Positions 38,584-48,662 of a stretch of DNA of 64,000 nucleotides are shown here, one piece after another. The DNA comes from Mycolicibacterium moriokaense (GTDB lineage: Bacteria > Actinomycetota > Actinomycetes > Mycobacteriales > Mycobacteriaceae), in assembly GCF_003347205.1 (NCBI RefSeq), contig NZ_QQBJ01000003.1, forward strand, positions 1-64,000, in the 5' to 3' direction. The position numbers and the translations under genes are program-made. The notes under the pieces are model-generated. The model was not told the DNA's origin. It saw only the letters and a list, made by a program, of their open reading frames with translations, and did no database searches. Positions within the stretch are counted from its first letter, which is position 1. Each line of letters opens with the position of its first letter.

Positions 38584-39348
38584 ATGACTTGGTGGGACGC
38601 CGCCTTACTGGCCGCCGCGGGGGTGCTGGGCGGGTTGACGGGCAGCATCGCCGGGCTGGCCTCGGTCGCCACCTACCCCGCCCTGCTCGTCGTGGGCCTA
38701 CCGCCGGTTTCGGCCAACGTGACCAACACCGTCGCGCTGATCTTCAACGGCATCGGGTCGGTGGCAGGCTCACGACCCGAACTCGAGGGGCAGAGCGGAT
38801 GGCTCAAACGCATCGTGCCCGCGGCGGCCCTCGGCGGCGCCCTCGGAGCGGTGCTGCTGCTGTCGACGCCCGCGGAGGGTTTCGAGAAGGTGGTGCCGAT
38901 CCTGCTGGCGCTCGCCTCGGTTGCGATCGTGATTCCGCGTCGCGTCAACCGCTCCGCGACGGTCGCCGACCACCGCCGACTGTCGCTGAACACGGCGTTT
39001 GAGTTCGTTGCGATCTTTTTGATCTGCATCTACGGCGGCTACTTCGGTGCGGCGGCAGGTGTGTTGATGCTCGCGTTGCTGCTGCGGGCGGGTCATGCCA
39101 CGCTGCCGCACGCCAACGCCGGCAAGAACGTGATCGCCGGGGTCGCCAATGGCGTTGCGGCTCTGATCTTTTCGGTCGCCGCGCCGGTTCATTGGACTGC
39201 CGGCGCCGCACTCGGAGCGGGCTGCCTGGTCGGGTCGCGGCTCGGGCCCGTCGTGGTGCGACATGCCCCGGCGGGACCGCTGCGAATATTGATCGGCGTG
39301 GCAGGCGTCGCCCTCGCCGTCAAGCTCGGCATCGACGCGTACAGCTAG
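38584..39348 (+). CDS. TauE/SafE-family permease
   Basis: A 254-aa membrane protein with about eight helices in two repeats: GVLGGLTGSIAGLASVATYPALLVVGLPPVSANVTNTVALI (the family's first repeat) and CIYGGYFGAAAGVLMLALLL...HANAGKNVIAGVANGVAALIF (second repeat). Members export sulphite, sulphoacetate or organic acids. Substrate unknown. Overlaps the convergent kinase-fold gene by 4 bp. Confidence 0.85.
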   Translation: MTWWDAALLAAAGVLGGLTGSIAGLASVATYPALLVVGLPPVSANVTNTVALIFNGIGSVAGSRPELEGQSGWLKRIVPAAALGGALGAVLLLSTPAEGFEKVVPILLALASVAIVIPRRVNRSATVADHRRLSLNTAFEFVAIFLICIYGGYFGAAAGVLMLALLLRAGHATLPHANAGKNVIAGVANGVAALIFSVAAPVHWTAGAALGAGCLVGSRLGPVVVRHAPAGPLRILIGVAGVALAVKLGIDAYS

Positions 39349-40412
39349 TCCAACTCGAACGGACTGTCCCCCTTGACAACCCGCGTGCCCATGTCGATCA
39401 GATTCTGCGCGTTGAAGTGCAGCGCCTCGCCGGCGTCGCGGCTGGCCTTGCCCATCAGGTAGCGCGACCAGGTGCCCTCGATGACGATGCCGAGCTTGAA
39501 GCACGCCATCGCCATGTACCAGTCCAGCCGCGACGTCTCGCGGCCCCCCGCCGCCCAATAAGCCTCGAGCAGTTCCCGTCGGCTGGCCAGCCCGCCGAGT
39601 GCGGCCAGCGCGGCCCCCGCGGTGATCGTGCTGGTGTTCAGCGGCCAGGTGATCAGCACCCAGCCGAGATCGAGCAGCGGGTCACCGATGGTGCACATCT
39701 CCCAGTCGACGAACGCCGCCAACTCCGGCCTGTCACGCCGGAGCAGGACATTGCTCATGTGCGGATCGCCGTGCATGATGCCGGGCTCGCCATCGGGTGG
39801 ACGGTTGGCCAGCAGCCAGTCCGCGAGGTCGGCGACAGCCAGCGTCTCGGGGTCGTAGCGGTCGTGCCGGTAGCTCTCCAGCAGCCGCAGGAACTGCGGA
39901 ACCTGGCGCTCCAGAAAGGATCCCGGACGTTTCAGCTCCGCCAGCGGCTTGCCTTCCCATGCGACGTTGCCGAGCTTCGCCAGGCCCGCGGCGTAGGACA
40001 GCCCGACGTCGTGGCGCATGGCAGCATCGCGGACGTAGGCGTCGGACATGTCGCTGCCGGGGTTGAAGCCGTCGACTTCCTCCATCAGATAGAAGACGAC
40101 TCCCAGCACGTCGAGGTCTTCGCAACCCGCGATGAAGCCCGGGTGCGGGACGTCCGTGCCGGCCAGCGTGCGCAGCGCAGCGATCTCCCGCAACATCGTC
40201 TTGTCGCTGGTCGGCCGGGGGTGAAGCGGTGGGCGGCGCAGCACCATTGGCCGCCCGTCCACGTGCACCCGCACCACGATGTTCTGGGTGCCGCCGGTCA
40301 GCGGCTCGACATCGGTGATGCTCGAGCCGAGGCCGACCTGGCGGACCCAGCGCTGCAGGGCGGCCTGGTCGGACTCGCTCAGTGTCGGCAGTGACTGCGG
40401 GTTGTCGGGCAT
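39345..40412 (-). CDS. Phosphotransferase-fold protein (APH family, ACAD10-like)
   Basis: A 355-aa kinase-fold protein: GGTQNIVVRVHVDGRPMVLRRPP (nucleotide-binding start), Brenner motif MHGDPHMSNVLL, metal Asp in FVDWEMCTIGDPLLDLGWVL. The sequence is of the type found near acyl-CoA dehydrogenases in actinobacteria, where it may phosphorylate hydroxyacyl-CoA. No antibiotic resistance is implied. Four bp from poxB in the same direction. Confidence 0.85.
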   Translation of the reverse strand: MPDNPQSLPTLSESDQAALQRWVRQVGLGSSITDVEPLTGGTQNIVVRVHVDGRPMVLRRPPLHPRPTSDKTMLREIAALRTLAGTDVPHPGFIAGCEDLDVLGVVFYLMEEVDGFNPGSDMSDAYVRDAAMRHDVGLSYAAGLAKLGNVAWEGKPLAELKRPGSFLERQVPQFLRLLESYRHDRYDPETLAVADLADWLLANRPPDGEPGIMHGDPHMSNVLLRRDRPELAAFVDWEMCTIGDPLLDLGWVLITWPLNTSTITAGAALAALGGLASRRELLEAYWAAGGRETSRLDWYMAMACFKLGIVIEGTWSRYLMGKASRDAGEALHFNAQNLIDMGTRVVKGDSPFELD

Positions 40413-40416
40413 GTCT

Positions 40417-42153
40417 TCAGTCCAGGATGCGTCGCGCGACGTTGGTGGTGACCAGGTCCAGCAGCTCTTCGCCGCGACCGGCGAGGATGGTTCGAATGGC
40501 GTACAGCGAGAAGCCTTTCGCCTGCTCGACGGTGATCGCCGGCGGGATAGACAGCTCCTGGCGTGCGGTCACGACGTCGACGACGGCGGGGCCGTCGTGG
40601 GCGAGCGCGTCGGCGACGGCCTGCTCCAGCTGCGCGGGATGCTCGACGCGGCGCCCGAAGATACCCATCGCCGTGGCCACGTCGGCAAAGTCGGGGTTGT
40701 GCAGGTCGGTGCCGAAGTTGACGATGCCCGCCGCCTTCATCTCCAGCTCGACGAAGTTCAGCGACGAGTTGTTGAACACGATCACCTTGACCGGCAACCG
40801 ATTCTGGGTCAGCGTGATCAGCTCGCCGAACAGCATCGTCAGCCCGCCGTCACCGGCGAGCGCTACCACTTGGCGGTCGCGGAATGCCGTCTGCGCTCCG
40901 ATGGCGAGGGGCAGCGCGCAGGCCATCGTGCCGTGGTTGAACGACCCGATGAGCCGGCGTCTGCCGTTCATGCTCAGGTAGCGAGCCGCCCACACCACCG
41001 GCGATCCGACGTCGACGGTGAAAACGGCATCCTCGGCGGCGAGCCGATTCACAAGCCCGGCAACATATTCGGGGCGGATCGGGGTGCGGTCTCGATCGTT
41101 GACGGCGAGCTCGTCGAGCCGCCTTCGGGTCTTGCGGTAGTGGTTCAGCGACCGATCGAGATGGTCGCGCTGCTGCTTCTGCCGCAGCAACGGCTGCAAC
41201 GCGGCGAGTGTGTCGCGCACACTGCCGACCAGGCCCAGCTCGATCGGCGTGCGGCGACCCAGGTTTCGGCCGCGGATGTCGACCTGGATGATCTTCGCGT
41301 TGTCGGGGTAGAACTGCTGATACGGGAAGTCGGTGCCGAGCATCAGCAGGGCGTCGGCCTCTTTTATCGCCTTGTATCCCGAGGGGAAGCCCAACAGCCC
41401 GGTCATGCCGACGTCGTGCGGGTTGTCGTGCTCGATGAACTCTTTGCCGCGCAGCGCGTGCACGATCGGCGCGTTCAACGTCGTCGCCGCAGTGATCACC
41501 GCGTCGTGGCTGCCCTCGACACCCGCTCCGGCGAGAATGGTCACCGCCCCGGCGTCGTTGAGGATGGCCGCCGCTTGTTGCACCGCCGCATCGTCAGGCC
41601 GCACCACCGAACCGGTGGCGACGACGGGTCGGGCGGTCCAGCCCGATGCCTCGGCGCGCTGCAGAAACACCTCGCCGGGGATCACCACGACCGCGACGCC
41701 ACGCTCCTCGACCGCCGCCCGCATGGCCATCGCGAGTATCCGCGGCAGCATCTCCGGGGTGCTGACCAGCTCGCGGTAGACGCTGCACTCGCGGAACAGG
41801 TCCTGCGGGTGCGTCTCCTGGAAGTACTCCGAGCCGATCTCGGCCCGCGGGATGTGCGCCGCGATCGCCAGCACCGGCACCCGGCTGCGCTGTGCGTCGT
41901 AGAGGCCGTTGATCAGGTGCAGGTTGCCGGGCCCACAGCTGCCGGCGCAGACGGCGAGCTCGCCGGTCAGCGCGGCGTCGGCCGCCGCGGCGAAGGCCGC
42001 GGTCTCCTCGTGACGCACATGCTCCCAAGACATTTCGGGAGCACGCCGGATCGCGTCGGTGAAGCCGTTGAGGCTGTCGCCCGGCAACCCGTAGACGCGG
42101 TGCACACCGCTGAGCGCGAGGGCGGAGATGACATGGTCGGCGACAGTCGCCAC
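40417..42153 (-). CDS. poxB: Pyruvate:quinone oxidoreductase (PoxB-like, TPP/FAD enzyme)
   Basis: A 578-aa TPP-dependent enzyme that is very close by eye to E. coli PoxB along its length: YGLPGDSLNGF, RHEETAAFAAAADAALTGELAVCAGSCGPGNLHLINGLYDAQR, SEYFQETHPQDLFRECS, HALRGKEFIEHDNPHDVGMTGLLGF, TPP motif VALAGDGGLTMLFGELITLTQNRLPVKVIVFNNSSL. It would decarboxylate pyruvate to acetate and reduce menaquinone. The membrane-binding C-terminus is short (IRTILAGRGEELLDLVTTNVARRILD). Confidence 0.9.
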   Translation of the reverse strand: MATVADHVISALALSGVHRVYGLPGDSLNGFTDAIRRAPEMSWEHVRHEETAAFAAAADAALTGELAVCAGSCGPGNLHLINGLYDAQRSRVPVLAIAAHIPRAEIGSEYFQETHPQDLFRECSVYRELVSTPEMLPRILAMAMRAAVEERGVAVVVIPGEVFLQRAEASGWTARPVVATGSVVRPDDAAVQQAAAILNDAGAVTILAGAGVEGSHDAVITAATTLNAPIVHALRGKEFIEHDNPHDVGMTGLLGFPSGYKAIKEADALLMLGTDFPYQQFYPDNAKIIQVDIRGRNLGRRTPIELGLVGSVRDTLAALQPLLRQKQQRDHLDRSLNHYRKTRRRLDELAVNDRDRTPIRPEYVAGLVNRLAAEDAVFTVDVGSPVVWAARYLSMNGRRRLIGSFNHGTMACALPLAIGAQTAFRDRQVVALAGDGGLTMLFGELITLTQNRLPVKVIVFNNSSLNFVELEMKAAGIVNFGTDLHNPDFADVATAMGIFGRRVEHPAQLEQAVADALAHDGPAVVDVVTARQELSIPPAITVEQAKGFSLYAIRTILAGRGEELLDLVTTNVARRILD

Positions 42154-42179
42154 CCGGTCACCCTATGCGACCGTCGCGC

Positions 42180-42947
42180 TCACTTGGGCGCGAAACGCTG
42201 GCCCGCATCCAGCCGCAGGCACTGGCCGTTGAGCATCGCGTTCTCCACGATCGCGACCGCCAGCTTCGCGTACTCCTCGGGTTTGCCCAACCGCTTCGGG
42301 AACGCGGCGTCCTTCGTCAGCACCTTCGCGAACTCGTCGGGAATGCCTTCGGTGAGGCCGGTGGCGAACAGGCTCGGCGCGATGGCCAGTACGCGGATCC
42401 CCATGCTGCCCAAGTCCCTGGCCATGGTCAGGCACATACCGGCGATCGCGGCCTTGGAAGCGGTGTAGGCGACCTGCCCGATCTGGCCCTCGAAGGCGGC
42501 GATCGACGCGGTGTTGATGATGACGCCGCGCTCCTCGGCCTCGTCGTCGACCGGCTCGTTCTGGCTCATCTGCCACGCTGCCAGGCGGCTGATGTTGAAG
42601 GTGCCGATCAGGTTGAGATCGACGGACTTGCGGAAGGCGTCCAGGTCGTGTGGGCCGTCCTTGCTGATGGTGCGCTTGCCGATACCACCGCCGGCCGTGG
42701 TCACGGCGATGTGCAGGCCGCCGAGCGCCTCGATGGCCTCGTTCAGCGCCTTCTCGGCGCCCTCGAAGTCGGTGACGTCGATGGCGTGGAACGTGCCGCC
42801 GATGGCCTCGGCGACGTCCTTGCCGTTCGACTGCGGTTGATCCAGGATCGCCACGCTCGCGCCGCGCTTGGCCAGCGCCTCGGCGGTCGCCTTGCCGAAC
42901 CCGGACGCCCCTCCGACGATGACGGCCTTTTTACCCGCGATCTCCAT
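42180..42947 (-). CDS. Short-chain dehydrogenase, 3-hydroxyacyl-CoA dehydrogenase type
   Basis: A 255-aa SDR: AVIVGGASGFGKATAEALAKRGASVAILDQPQ, TTAGGG, INTASIAAFEGQIGQVAYTASKAAIAGMCLTMARDL (Ser, Tyr-x3-Lys). The FEGQIGQVAY stretch and the length match type II 3-hydroxyacyl-CoA dehydrogenases (HSD10-like). ATG 42947 follows GGAAAGGGAG. Divergent from the molybdopterin oxidoreductase gene. Confidence 0.88.
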   Translation of the reverse strand: MEIAGKKAVIVGGASGFGKATAEALAKRGASVAILDQPQSNGKDVAEAIGGTFHAIDVTDFEGAEKALNEAIEALGGLHIAVTTAGGGIGKRTISKDGPHDLDAFRKSVDLNLIGTFNISRLAAWQMSQNEPVDDEAEERGVIINTASIAAFEGQIGQVAYTASKAAIAGMCLTMARDLGSMGIRVLAIAPSLFATGLTEGIPDEFAKVLTKDAAFPKRLGKPEEYAKLAVAIVENAMLNGQCLRLDAGQRFAPK

Positions 42948-43046
42948 CTGGCTCCCTTTCCAAAAAGTGCTCGATTCGTAAAGCAACCTAGCCGACGTCA
43001 CTTTTCGGTAAGGCTTTCGGGTGGTCAGATCGGTAGTTTTGCCATC

Positions 43047-44603
43047 ATGGCGTCGAGTGCGACACGGTCGATGGCGGGCGTCGCGGCGGCCGCGATCGCC
43101 CTCGGAGTCACGCAATTGGTGGCCGCATTCGTCGGGCCACAGTCCGACTCCCGCACCGCGGTCGGCTCGGCCGTCATCGACATGACGCCAGGGCCGGTGA
43201 AGGAATGGGCGATCACGACGTTCGGCACCGCCGACAAGATCGCGCTGTCGGTGCTGGTGCTCGCCGTCATCGCCGTCATCGCCGCCGTCGCCGGATCGAT
43301 GGAGCGCCGCCGCATCCCGATCGGCAGCGCGGCGATCGTTGCGGCCGGAGTCGCCGGATGCGCCGCCGTACTGTCCCGCGGGGGGCGGTTTCCGCTGGAC
43401 ATCGTGCCCACCGTGATCGGCACGGTGTGCGGCGTGGTGGTGATGCGGCTGCTCACCTCGGGACGATTCACCGACGGGCCCGCCGAGACTGAGGCCGACA
43501 CCGACGAAGCCGATGTCCCCGACCCCGGCAGACGGCTGTCCCTGCTGACGCTCGGCCTGTTGACGGCGGGCGCCGTCAGCGGCGTCGTCGGCGTCGTGGT
43601 GTCGAGGGCGAGAACGTCGGTCGCCGGTGATCGCCAGGCGTTCGCGGTGCCCGAGGTCGACGTGGCCGCACCACCCGTCCCGCCGACCGTGCAGCCCAAG
43701 GGTGTTTCACTGCCCTCGTTCGTCACCAGCAACGACGACTTCTACCGCATCGACACCGCGCTGACCGTGCCGCAGCTGAGCCGCGCCGAGTGGTCGCTGC
43801 GGATACACGGCATGGTCGACCGCGAGGTCACCTACCGCTTCGAGGACCTGGACCGGTTCGAGGCGGTGCAGAAGCTCGTCACGCTGACGTGCGTGTCCAA
43901 CCCCGTCGGCGGGAATCTCATCTCGAACGCCAGCTGGACCGGTTACCGCGTGCGAGACCTGTTGGCCGACGCGGGTGTTCACCCCGACGCCGACATGGTG
44001 TTGTCCAAGTCCAGCGACGGGTTCACCGCGGGGACTCCGGTCGAGGCGCTCACCGACGGCCGCGACGCGCTGCTGGCCGTTGCGATGAACGGTCAGCCGC
44101 TGCCCACCCAGCACGGCTACCCGGCGCGGCTCGTGGTGCCGGGGCTCTACGGGTACGTGTCGGCGACGAAGTGGGTGGTGGACCTCGAGTTGACGCGGTT
44201 CGACAAGGCCGAGGCGTACTGGACGCGGCTGGGCTGGTCGCCGCGCGGGCCGATCAAGACGGAGTCCCGCATCGACGTACCGCGCAGCGGCCAGGACGTC
44301 GCCCGCGGGCCGGTCACGTTCGGCGGGGTGGCGTGGGCGCAGCACCGCGGCATCAAGGCCGTCGAGGTGCGTATCGACAGCCCTGACAAGCAGGGCACCT
44401 GGCAGCAGGCGACGCTGGGCGACGGCTACTCCGACGACACCTGGCGATTGTGGAGCTTTCCCTGGACAGCCGAGGCTTCCGGCTCGCACACCATCACGGT
44501 GCGCGCGACCGACAACACCGGCGCCGTGCAGACCGAGCAGTGGGCCGACCCGGTGCCCGACGGCGCCACCGGCTGGCACTCGGTGGACTTCGCGGTCAAG
44601 TAG
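43047..44603 (+). CDS. Membrane-anchored molybdopterin oxidoreductase (sulfite-oxidase fold)
   Basis: A 518-aa protein: about five membrane helices in residues 1-190 (AAIALGVTQLVAAFVG; IALSVLVLAVIAVIAAVAG; IGSAAIVAAGVAGCAAVL; LLTAGAVSGVVGVVVS and others), then a periplasmic domain. Domain motifs: FYRIDTALTVPQLSRAEWSLRIHG, KLVTLTCVSNPVGGNLISNASWTGYRVRDLL (Cys that ligates Mo), LPTQHGYPARLVVPGLYGYVSATKW, and a Mo-co dimerisation domain (GVAWAQHRGIKAVEVRID). The fold is that of sulfite oxidase/YedY. Substrate unknown; Rv0218 of M. tuberculosis is similar. ATG 43047 chosen at the first helix. Confidence 0.87.
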   Translation: MASSATRSMAGVAAAAIALGVTQLVAAFVGPQSDSRTAVGSAVIDMTPGPVKEWAITTFGTADKIALSVLVLAVIAVIAAVAGSMERRRIPIGSAAIVAAGVAGCAAVLSRGGRFPLDIVPTVIGTVCGVVVMRLLTSGRFTDGPAETEADTDEADVPDPGRRLSLLTLGLLTAGAVSGVVGVVVSRARTSVAGDRQAFAVPEVDVAAPPVPPTVQPKGVSLPSFVTSNDDFYRIDTALTVPQLSRAEWSLRIHGMVDREVTYRFEDLDRFEAVQKLVTLTCVSNPVGGNLISNASWTGYRVRDLLADAGVHPDADMVLSKSSDGFTAGTPVEALTDGRDALLAVAMNGQPLPTQHGYPARLVVPGLYGYVSATKWVVDLELTRFDKAEAYWTRLGWSPRGPIKTESRIDVPRSGQDVARGPVTFGGVAWAQHRGIKAVEVRIDSPDKQGTWQQATLGDGYSDDTWRLWSFPWTAEASGSHTITVRATDNTGAVQTEQWADPVPDGATGWHSVDFAVK

Positions 44604-44614
44604 CCGGCATCCAC

Positions 44615-44671
44615 CGCGAAACGATATTCCGGTACAGAAAGTGCGAAGGCGTACTGGAACTCCGTTTCGCG
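44615..44671. repeat. 57-bp imperfect palindrome between the Mo oxidoreductase and ligB
   Basis: Outer arms CGCGAAACG (44615-44623) and CGTTTCGCG (44663-44671), inner arms CCGGTAC (44629-44635) and GTACTGG (44651-44657), both centred on 44643. About 17 of 21 arm positions pair. It may be a terminator-like hairpin or a dispersed palindromic element; a U-tract is absent. Confidence 0.6.
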
Positions 44672-44709
44672 AGTGAAGAGATGTCTGACCGGCGTGCCAG
44701 GGTGAGAGC

Positions 44710-46272
44710 GTGCAACTGATCGACGTCGCCACCGCGTCGGCCGAGGTCGGCGCGTCGTCGGCGCGGCTGGCCAAGATCGCCCGCATCGCCGACCTGTTGA
44801 CCGCGGCCGGCGACGACCCCCGACTTGTCGCCGTCATCGTGTCCTGGCTGTCGGGTGAGCTGCCTCAGCGCCAGATCGGCGTCGGGTGGGCGGCGTTGCG
44901 GTCACTGCCGCAGCCCGCATCCGGGTCGACGCTGACGGTCGCCGTCGTCGACGCCGCATTCACCGAGATCGGCGCCGTGTCGGGCCAGGGCTCCCAAGCG
45001 CGCAGGGCGAGCCTGGTCGCCGATCTCTTCGCCGCCGCGACCGACGTCGAACAGACGTTCCTGCGGCGGCTTCTCGGCGGCGAACTGCGCCAAGGTGCGC
45101 TGGCCGGCGTGATGGCTGATGCGGTGGCCAAGGCCGCCGGCGTTCCAGCGCCGACGGTCCGGCGGGCCGCAATGCTCGGCGGTGCCCTGCCCGCGGTCGC
45201 GGCGGCCGCACTCACCGGTGGTGAGGCCGCCTTGTCGGAGTTCACGCTGCAGGTCGGGCGGCCCGTCGGCCCGATGCTGGCCCAGACCGCCGCCGGTGTG
45301 GGTGAGGCACTCGAAAAGCTTGGGGGTGAAGCCGTTTTCGAGGCCAAGCTGGACGGCGCCCGGGTTCAGATCCACCGCGCGGGCGACGACGTGTCGATCT
45401 ACACGCGAAGCCTCGACGACGTCACCGCCCGACTGCCCGAGGTGGTGCAGGCGATGCTCGCGCTTCCGGTCAGCAACCTCATCGCCGACGGCGAGGCGAT
45501 CGCGCTGCGTCCCGACGGGCGCCCGCATCGATTCCAGGTCACCGCGTCGCGATTCGGCCGCGGCGGCGGCCGGGGCGCGAGGGATCGAAGCGACGACGTC
45601 GCCGCCGCCCGCGCAGCGCAGCCGCTGTCGGTGTTCTTCTTCGACCTGCTGCACCTCGACGGCGTCGACCTTCTGGACGAACCCACTCGCGATCGGCTGT
45701 CGGCGCTGGACGCAATTGTGCCGCCGAGTCATCGGGTGGACCGGCTATTCACCTCCGATGACGAAGCGGCCCAACGCTTTCTGGATGCCACGCTGGCAGC
45801 AGGCCACGAGGGCGTGATGGCGAAGTCACCCTCGGCCGCCTACGAGGCGGGCCGTCGCGGCGCCGGCTGGCTGAAGGTGAAGCCGGTGCACACCCTCGAT
45901 CTCGTGGTGTTGGCAGTGGAATGGGGCTCGGGCCGGCGTACCGGCAAGCTGTCCAACATTCATCTGGGTGCTCGTGATCCGGCCGGCGGGTTCGTGATGC
46001 TCGGCAAGACGTTCAAGGGCATGACCGACGCCATGCTGGACTGGCAGACCGCCCGATTCACCGAGTTGGCCGACGGCCCGACCGACGGCTGGATGGTCAC
46101 CGTGCGGCCCGAGCAGGTGGTCGAAATCGCCTTCGACGGCATCCAGACGTCCTCCCGCTACCCGGGCGGAATGGCGCTGCGTTTCGCCCGGGTCCTGCGC
46201 TACCGCGACGACAAGAGCCCGGCCGAGGCCGACACCATCGACACCGTCCGGGCGTTCTACGAGCGCGGATAA
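44710..46272 (+). CDS. ligB: ATP-dependent DNA ligase LigB
   Basis: A 520-aa ligase, orthologue of Rv3062. The adenylation Lys lies in [15 protein letters not shown] (KxDG motif I). Further motifs: [31 protein letters not shown] (motif III), [60 protein letters not shown] (motifs IV and V), then an OB fold. Nick sealing with ATP, non-essential in M. tuberculosis. GTG start 44710. The N-terminal ~200 residues are the usual helical DNA-binding domain. Confidence 0.95.
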   Translation: MQLIDVATASAEVGASSARLAKIARIADLLTAAGDDPRLVAVIVSWLSGELPQRQIGVGWAALRSLPQPASGSTLTVAVVDAAFTEIGAVSGQGSQARRASLVADLFAAATDVEQTFLRRLLGGELRQGALAGVMADAVAKAAGVPAPTVRRAAMLGGALPAVAAAALTGGEAALSEFTLQVGRPVGPMLAQTAAGVGEALEKLGGEAVFEAKLDGARVQIHRAGDDVSIYTRSLDDVTARLPEVVQAMLALPVSNLIADGEAIALRPDGRPHRFQVTASRFGRGGGRGARDRSDDVAAARAAQPLSVFFFDLLHLDGVDLLDEPTRDRLSALDAIVPPSHRVDRLFTSDDEAAQRFLDATLAAGHEGVMAKSPSAAYEAGRRGAGWLKVKPVHTLDLVVLAVEWGSGRRTGKLSNIHLGARDPAGGFVMLGKTFKGMTDAMLDWQTARFTELADGPTDGWMVTVRPEQVVEIAFDGIQTSSRYPGGMALRFARVLRYRDDKSPAEADTIDTVRAFYERG

Positions 46273-46370
46273 TCCGAATTCGGCCATCTTCGGCAATCGA
46301 CTGTAGGGCCACCGTGGCCTTTGACAGGATCAGTTCAGGCACGACTCCACCGTGATCGAGGGAGGACACT

Positions 46371-48662
46371 GTGGCTTCACCCACGGCCGCGTCGACGGAG
46401 CGCTTCGAGGAGCACGACGGCGACATCACCTACATCAGGACAGACAAGGATCTACCGCCGGTCGCGGTCATCGACCGATCGCCGATCACCACCCGCCACA
46501 AGATCGTCTTCGGCGTCATCGCGCTGTTGGGCGCGATCGCCTGGGCAGTGATCGCGTTCTTCCGCGGAGAGACCGTCAATGCGGTCTGGTTCGTCATCGC
46601 CGCGATCTGCACATACGTGATCGGGTTCCGCTTCTACGCGCGGCTCATCGAGATGAAGATCGTCCGGCCGCGCGACGACAATGCCACGCCTGCAGAGCTT
46701 TTCGAGAACGGCACGGACTACATGCCGACCGACCGCCGGGTGCTCTTCGGGCATCACTTCGCGGCGATTGCCGGCGCGGGCCCATTGGTCGGCCCGGTAC
46801 TGGCCATGCAGATGGGCTTCCTGCCCGGCACCATCTGGATCATCATCGGCGCCGTGGTCGCCGGTTGCGTGCAGGACTACCTGGTGCTGGCGATCTCCAC
46901 CCGACGGCGGGGACGCTCGCTGGGCCAGATGGCCCGCGACGAGTTGGGCGCGATCGGCGGTGCGGCGGCCATCGTCGGCGTGCTGGCCATCATGGTGATC
47001 CTGCTGGCGGTGCTGGCTCTGGTGGTGGTCGGCGCCCTCGCCGAAAGCCCGTGGGGCGTGTTCTCCATCGCGATGACCATCCCCATCGCCATCTTCATGG
47101 GGCTGTATCTGCGGTTCCTGCGCCCCGGCCGGGTGTCGGAGGTGTCGCTGATCGGGGTGGCCCTGCTGCTGCTGGCCGTGATCGCCGGCGGTTGGGTCGC
47201 CGAAACTTCTTGGGGCACCGACTGGTTCACCTTGTCCAAGGTGTCGCTGTCGTGGTGCATCATCATCTACGGATTCGCCGCGTCGGTGTTGCCGGTGTGG
47301 TTCCTGCTGGCGCCGCGCGACTACCTGTCGACCTTCATGAAGGTCGGCACCATCGCGCTGCTCGCGTTGGGGATCCTGTTGGCCCGCCCGATCATGGAGG
47401 CCCCGGCGGTGTCGTCGTTCGCGGGCAGCGGTACGGGCCCCGTGTTCGCGGGTTCGCTGTTCCCGTTCCTGTTCATCACCATCGCCTGCGGCGCCCTATC
47501 GGGCTTTCACGCGCTGATCTCCTCGGGCACCACGCCCAAACTGCTGGAGAAGGAAAGCCAGATGCGGCTGATCGGCTACGGCGGCATGCTCACCGAGTCG
47601 TTCGTCGGCATCATGGCGTTGATCACCGCGGCAATCCTCAACCAGCACCTCTACTTCACGCTGAACGCACCATCTGCGCAGACCGGCGGCACGGCCGCGA
47701 GCGCGGCGGATTACGTCAACGGCCTCGGATTGTCCGGGGCGCCGATCACGGCCGACCAGATCTCGCAGGCCGCCACCGACGTCGGTGAGGAGTCCATCGT
47801 GTCGCGCACCGGCGGCGCGCCGACCTTGGCGATCGGCATGTCCGAGGTGCTCCACCAGGTCTTCGGAGGCACGGGCCTCAAGGCGTTCTGGTACCACTTC
47901 GCGATCATGTTCGAGGCGCTGTTCATCCTCACCACGGTCGATGCGGGCACCCGGGTGGCGCGCTTCATGTTCTCCGACGCCCTGAGTAATTTCGGCGGCC
48001 CGCTGCGCAGGCTCAAGGATCCCAGTTGGCGGGTCGGCGCGTGGGTGTGCAGCTTTATTGTTGTCGTGGCGTGGGGCGGCATCCTGCTGATGGGCGTCAC
48101 CGATCCCCTCGGCGGCATCAACACGCTCTTCCCCTTGTTCGGCATCGCCAACCAACTGCTGGCCGCGATCGCGCTGACCGTCGTCACGGTGGTGGTGATC
48201 AAACGCGGACTACTCAAGTGGGCGTGGATCCCGGCGGTCCCGCTGTTGTGGGATCTGACCGTGACGATGACGGCGTCGTGGCAGAAGATCTTCTCAGCCG
48301 ACCCCAAGCTGGGGTATTGGAAGCAACACAGCATCTGCCAGGCCGCACAGGAAGCGGGCAAGCTGTGCCTGAGCGCAAAGACCCCGGCTGACGTCGACAA
48401 GATCGTGCGCAACACGTTCATCCAGGGCTCGCTGTCGATTCTGTTCGCCGCGCTGGTGCTGGTCGTGTTCGTCGCCGGGGTGGTTGTGGCGCTGCGCACG
48501 ATCCGCGGCAGCGGCGCTGCGTTGACCGAAGACGAACCGGTGCCATCACGCATGTTCGCCCCGTCCGGACTGATACCCACCCAGGCAGAACGAGAGGTGC
48601 AGAAGCAATGGGACGCGTTGCCAACGTCGCCCACCAGATCGGTTGGTACTGGGCAACATTGA
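46371..48662 (+). CDS. cstA: Carbon starvation protein CstA (pyruvate/peptide transporter)
   Basis: A 763-aa inner-membrane protein with about 16-18 helices, orthologue of Rv3063. Visible: [45 protein letters not shown] (the CstA core), [58 protein letters not shown] type region and [21 protein letters not shown]. CstA family proteins import pyruvate or peptides in starvation. GTG start follows GGGAGGACACT. The C-terminal tail overlaps the ybdD-like gene by 55 bp. Confidence 0.94.
   Translation: [763 protein letters not shown]

Noticed and set aside
39345-40412. Aminoglycoside resistance gene
   Set aside because: The kinase fold is shared, but the sequence is of the ACAD10-like metabolic type, and context is metabolic.
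46297-46330. GGCCA-CCG-TGGCC before cstA as ligB terminator or CRP site
   Set aside because: Stem is only 5 bp with a 3-nt loop and no CRP-like TGTGA-N6-TCACA; too weak to list.
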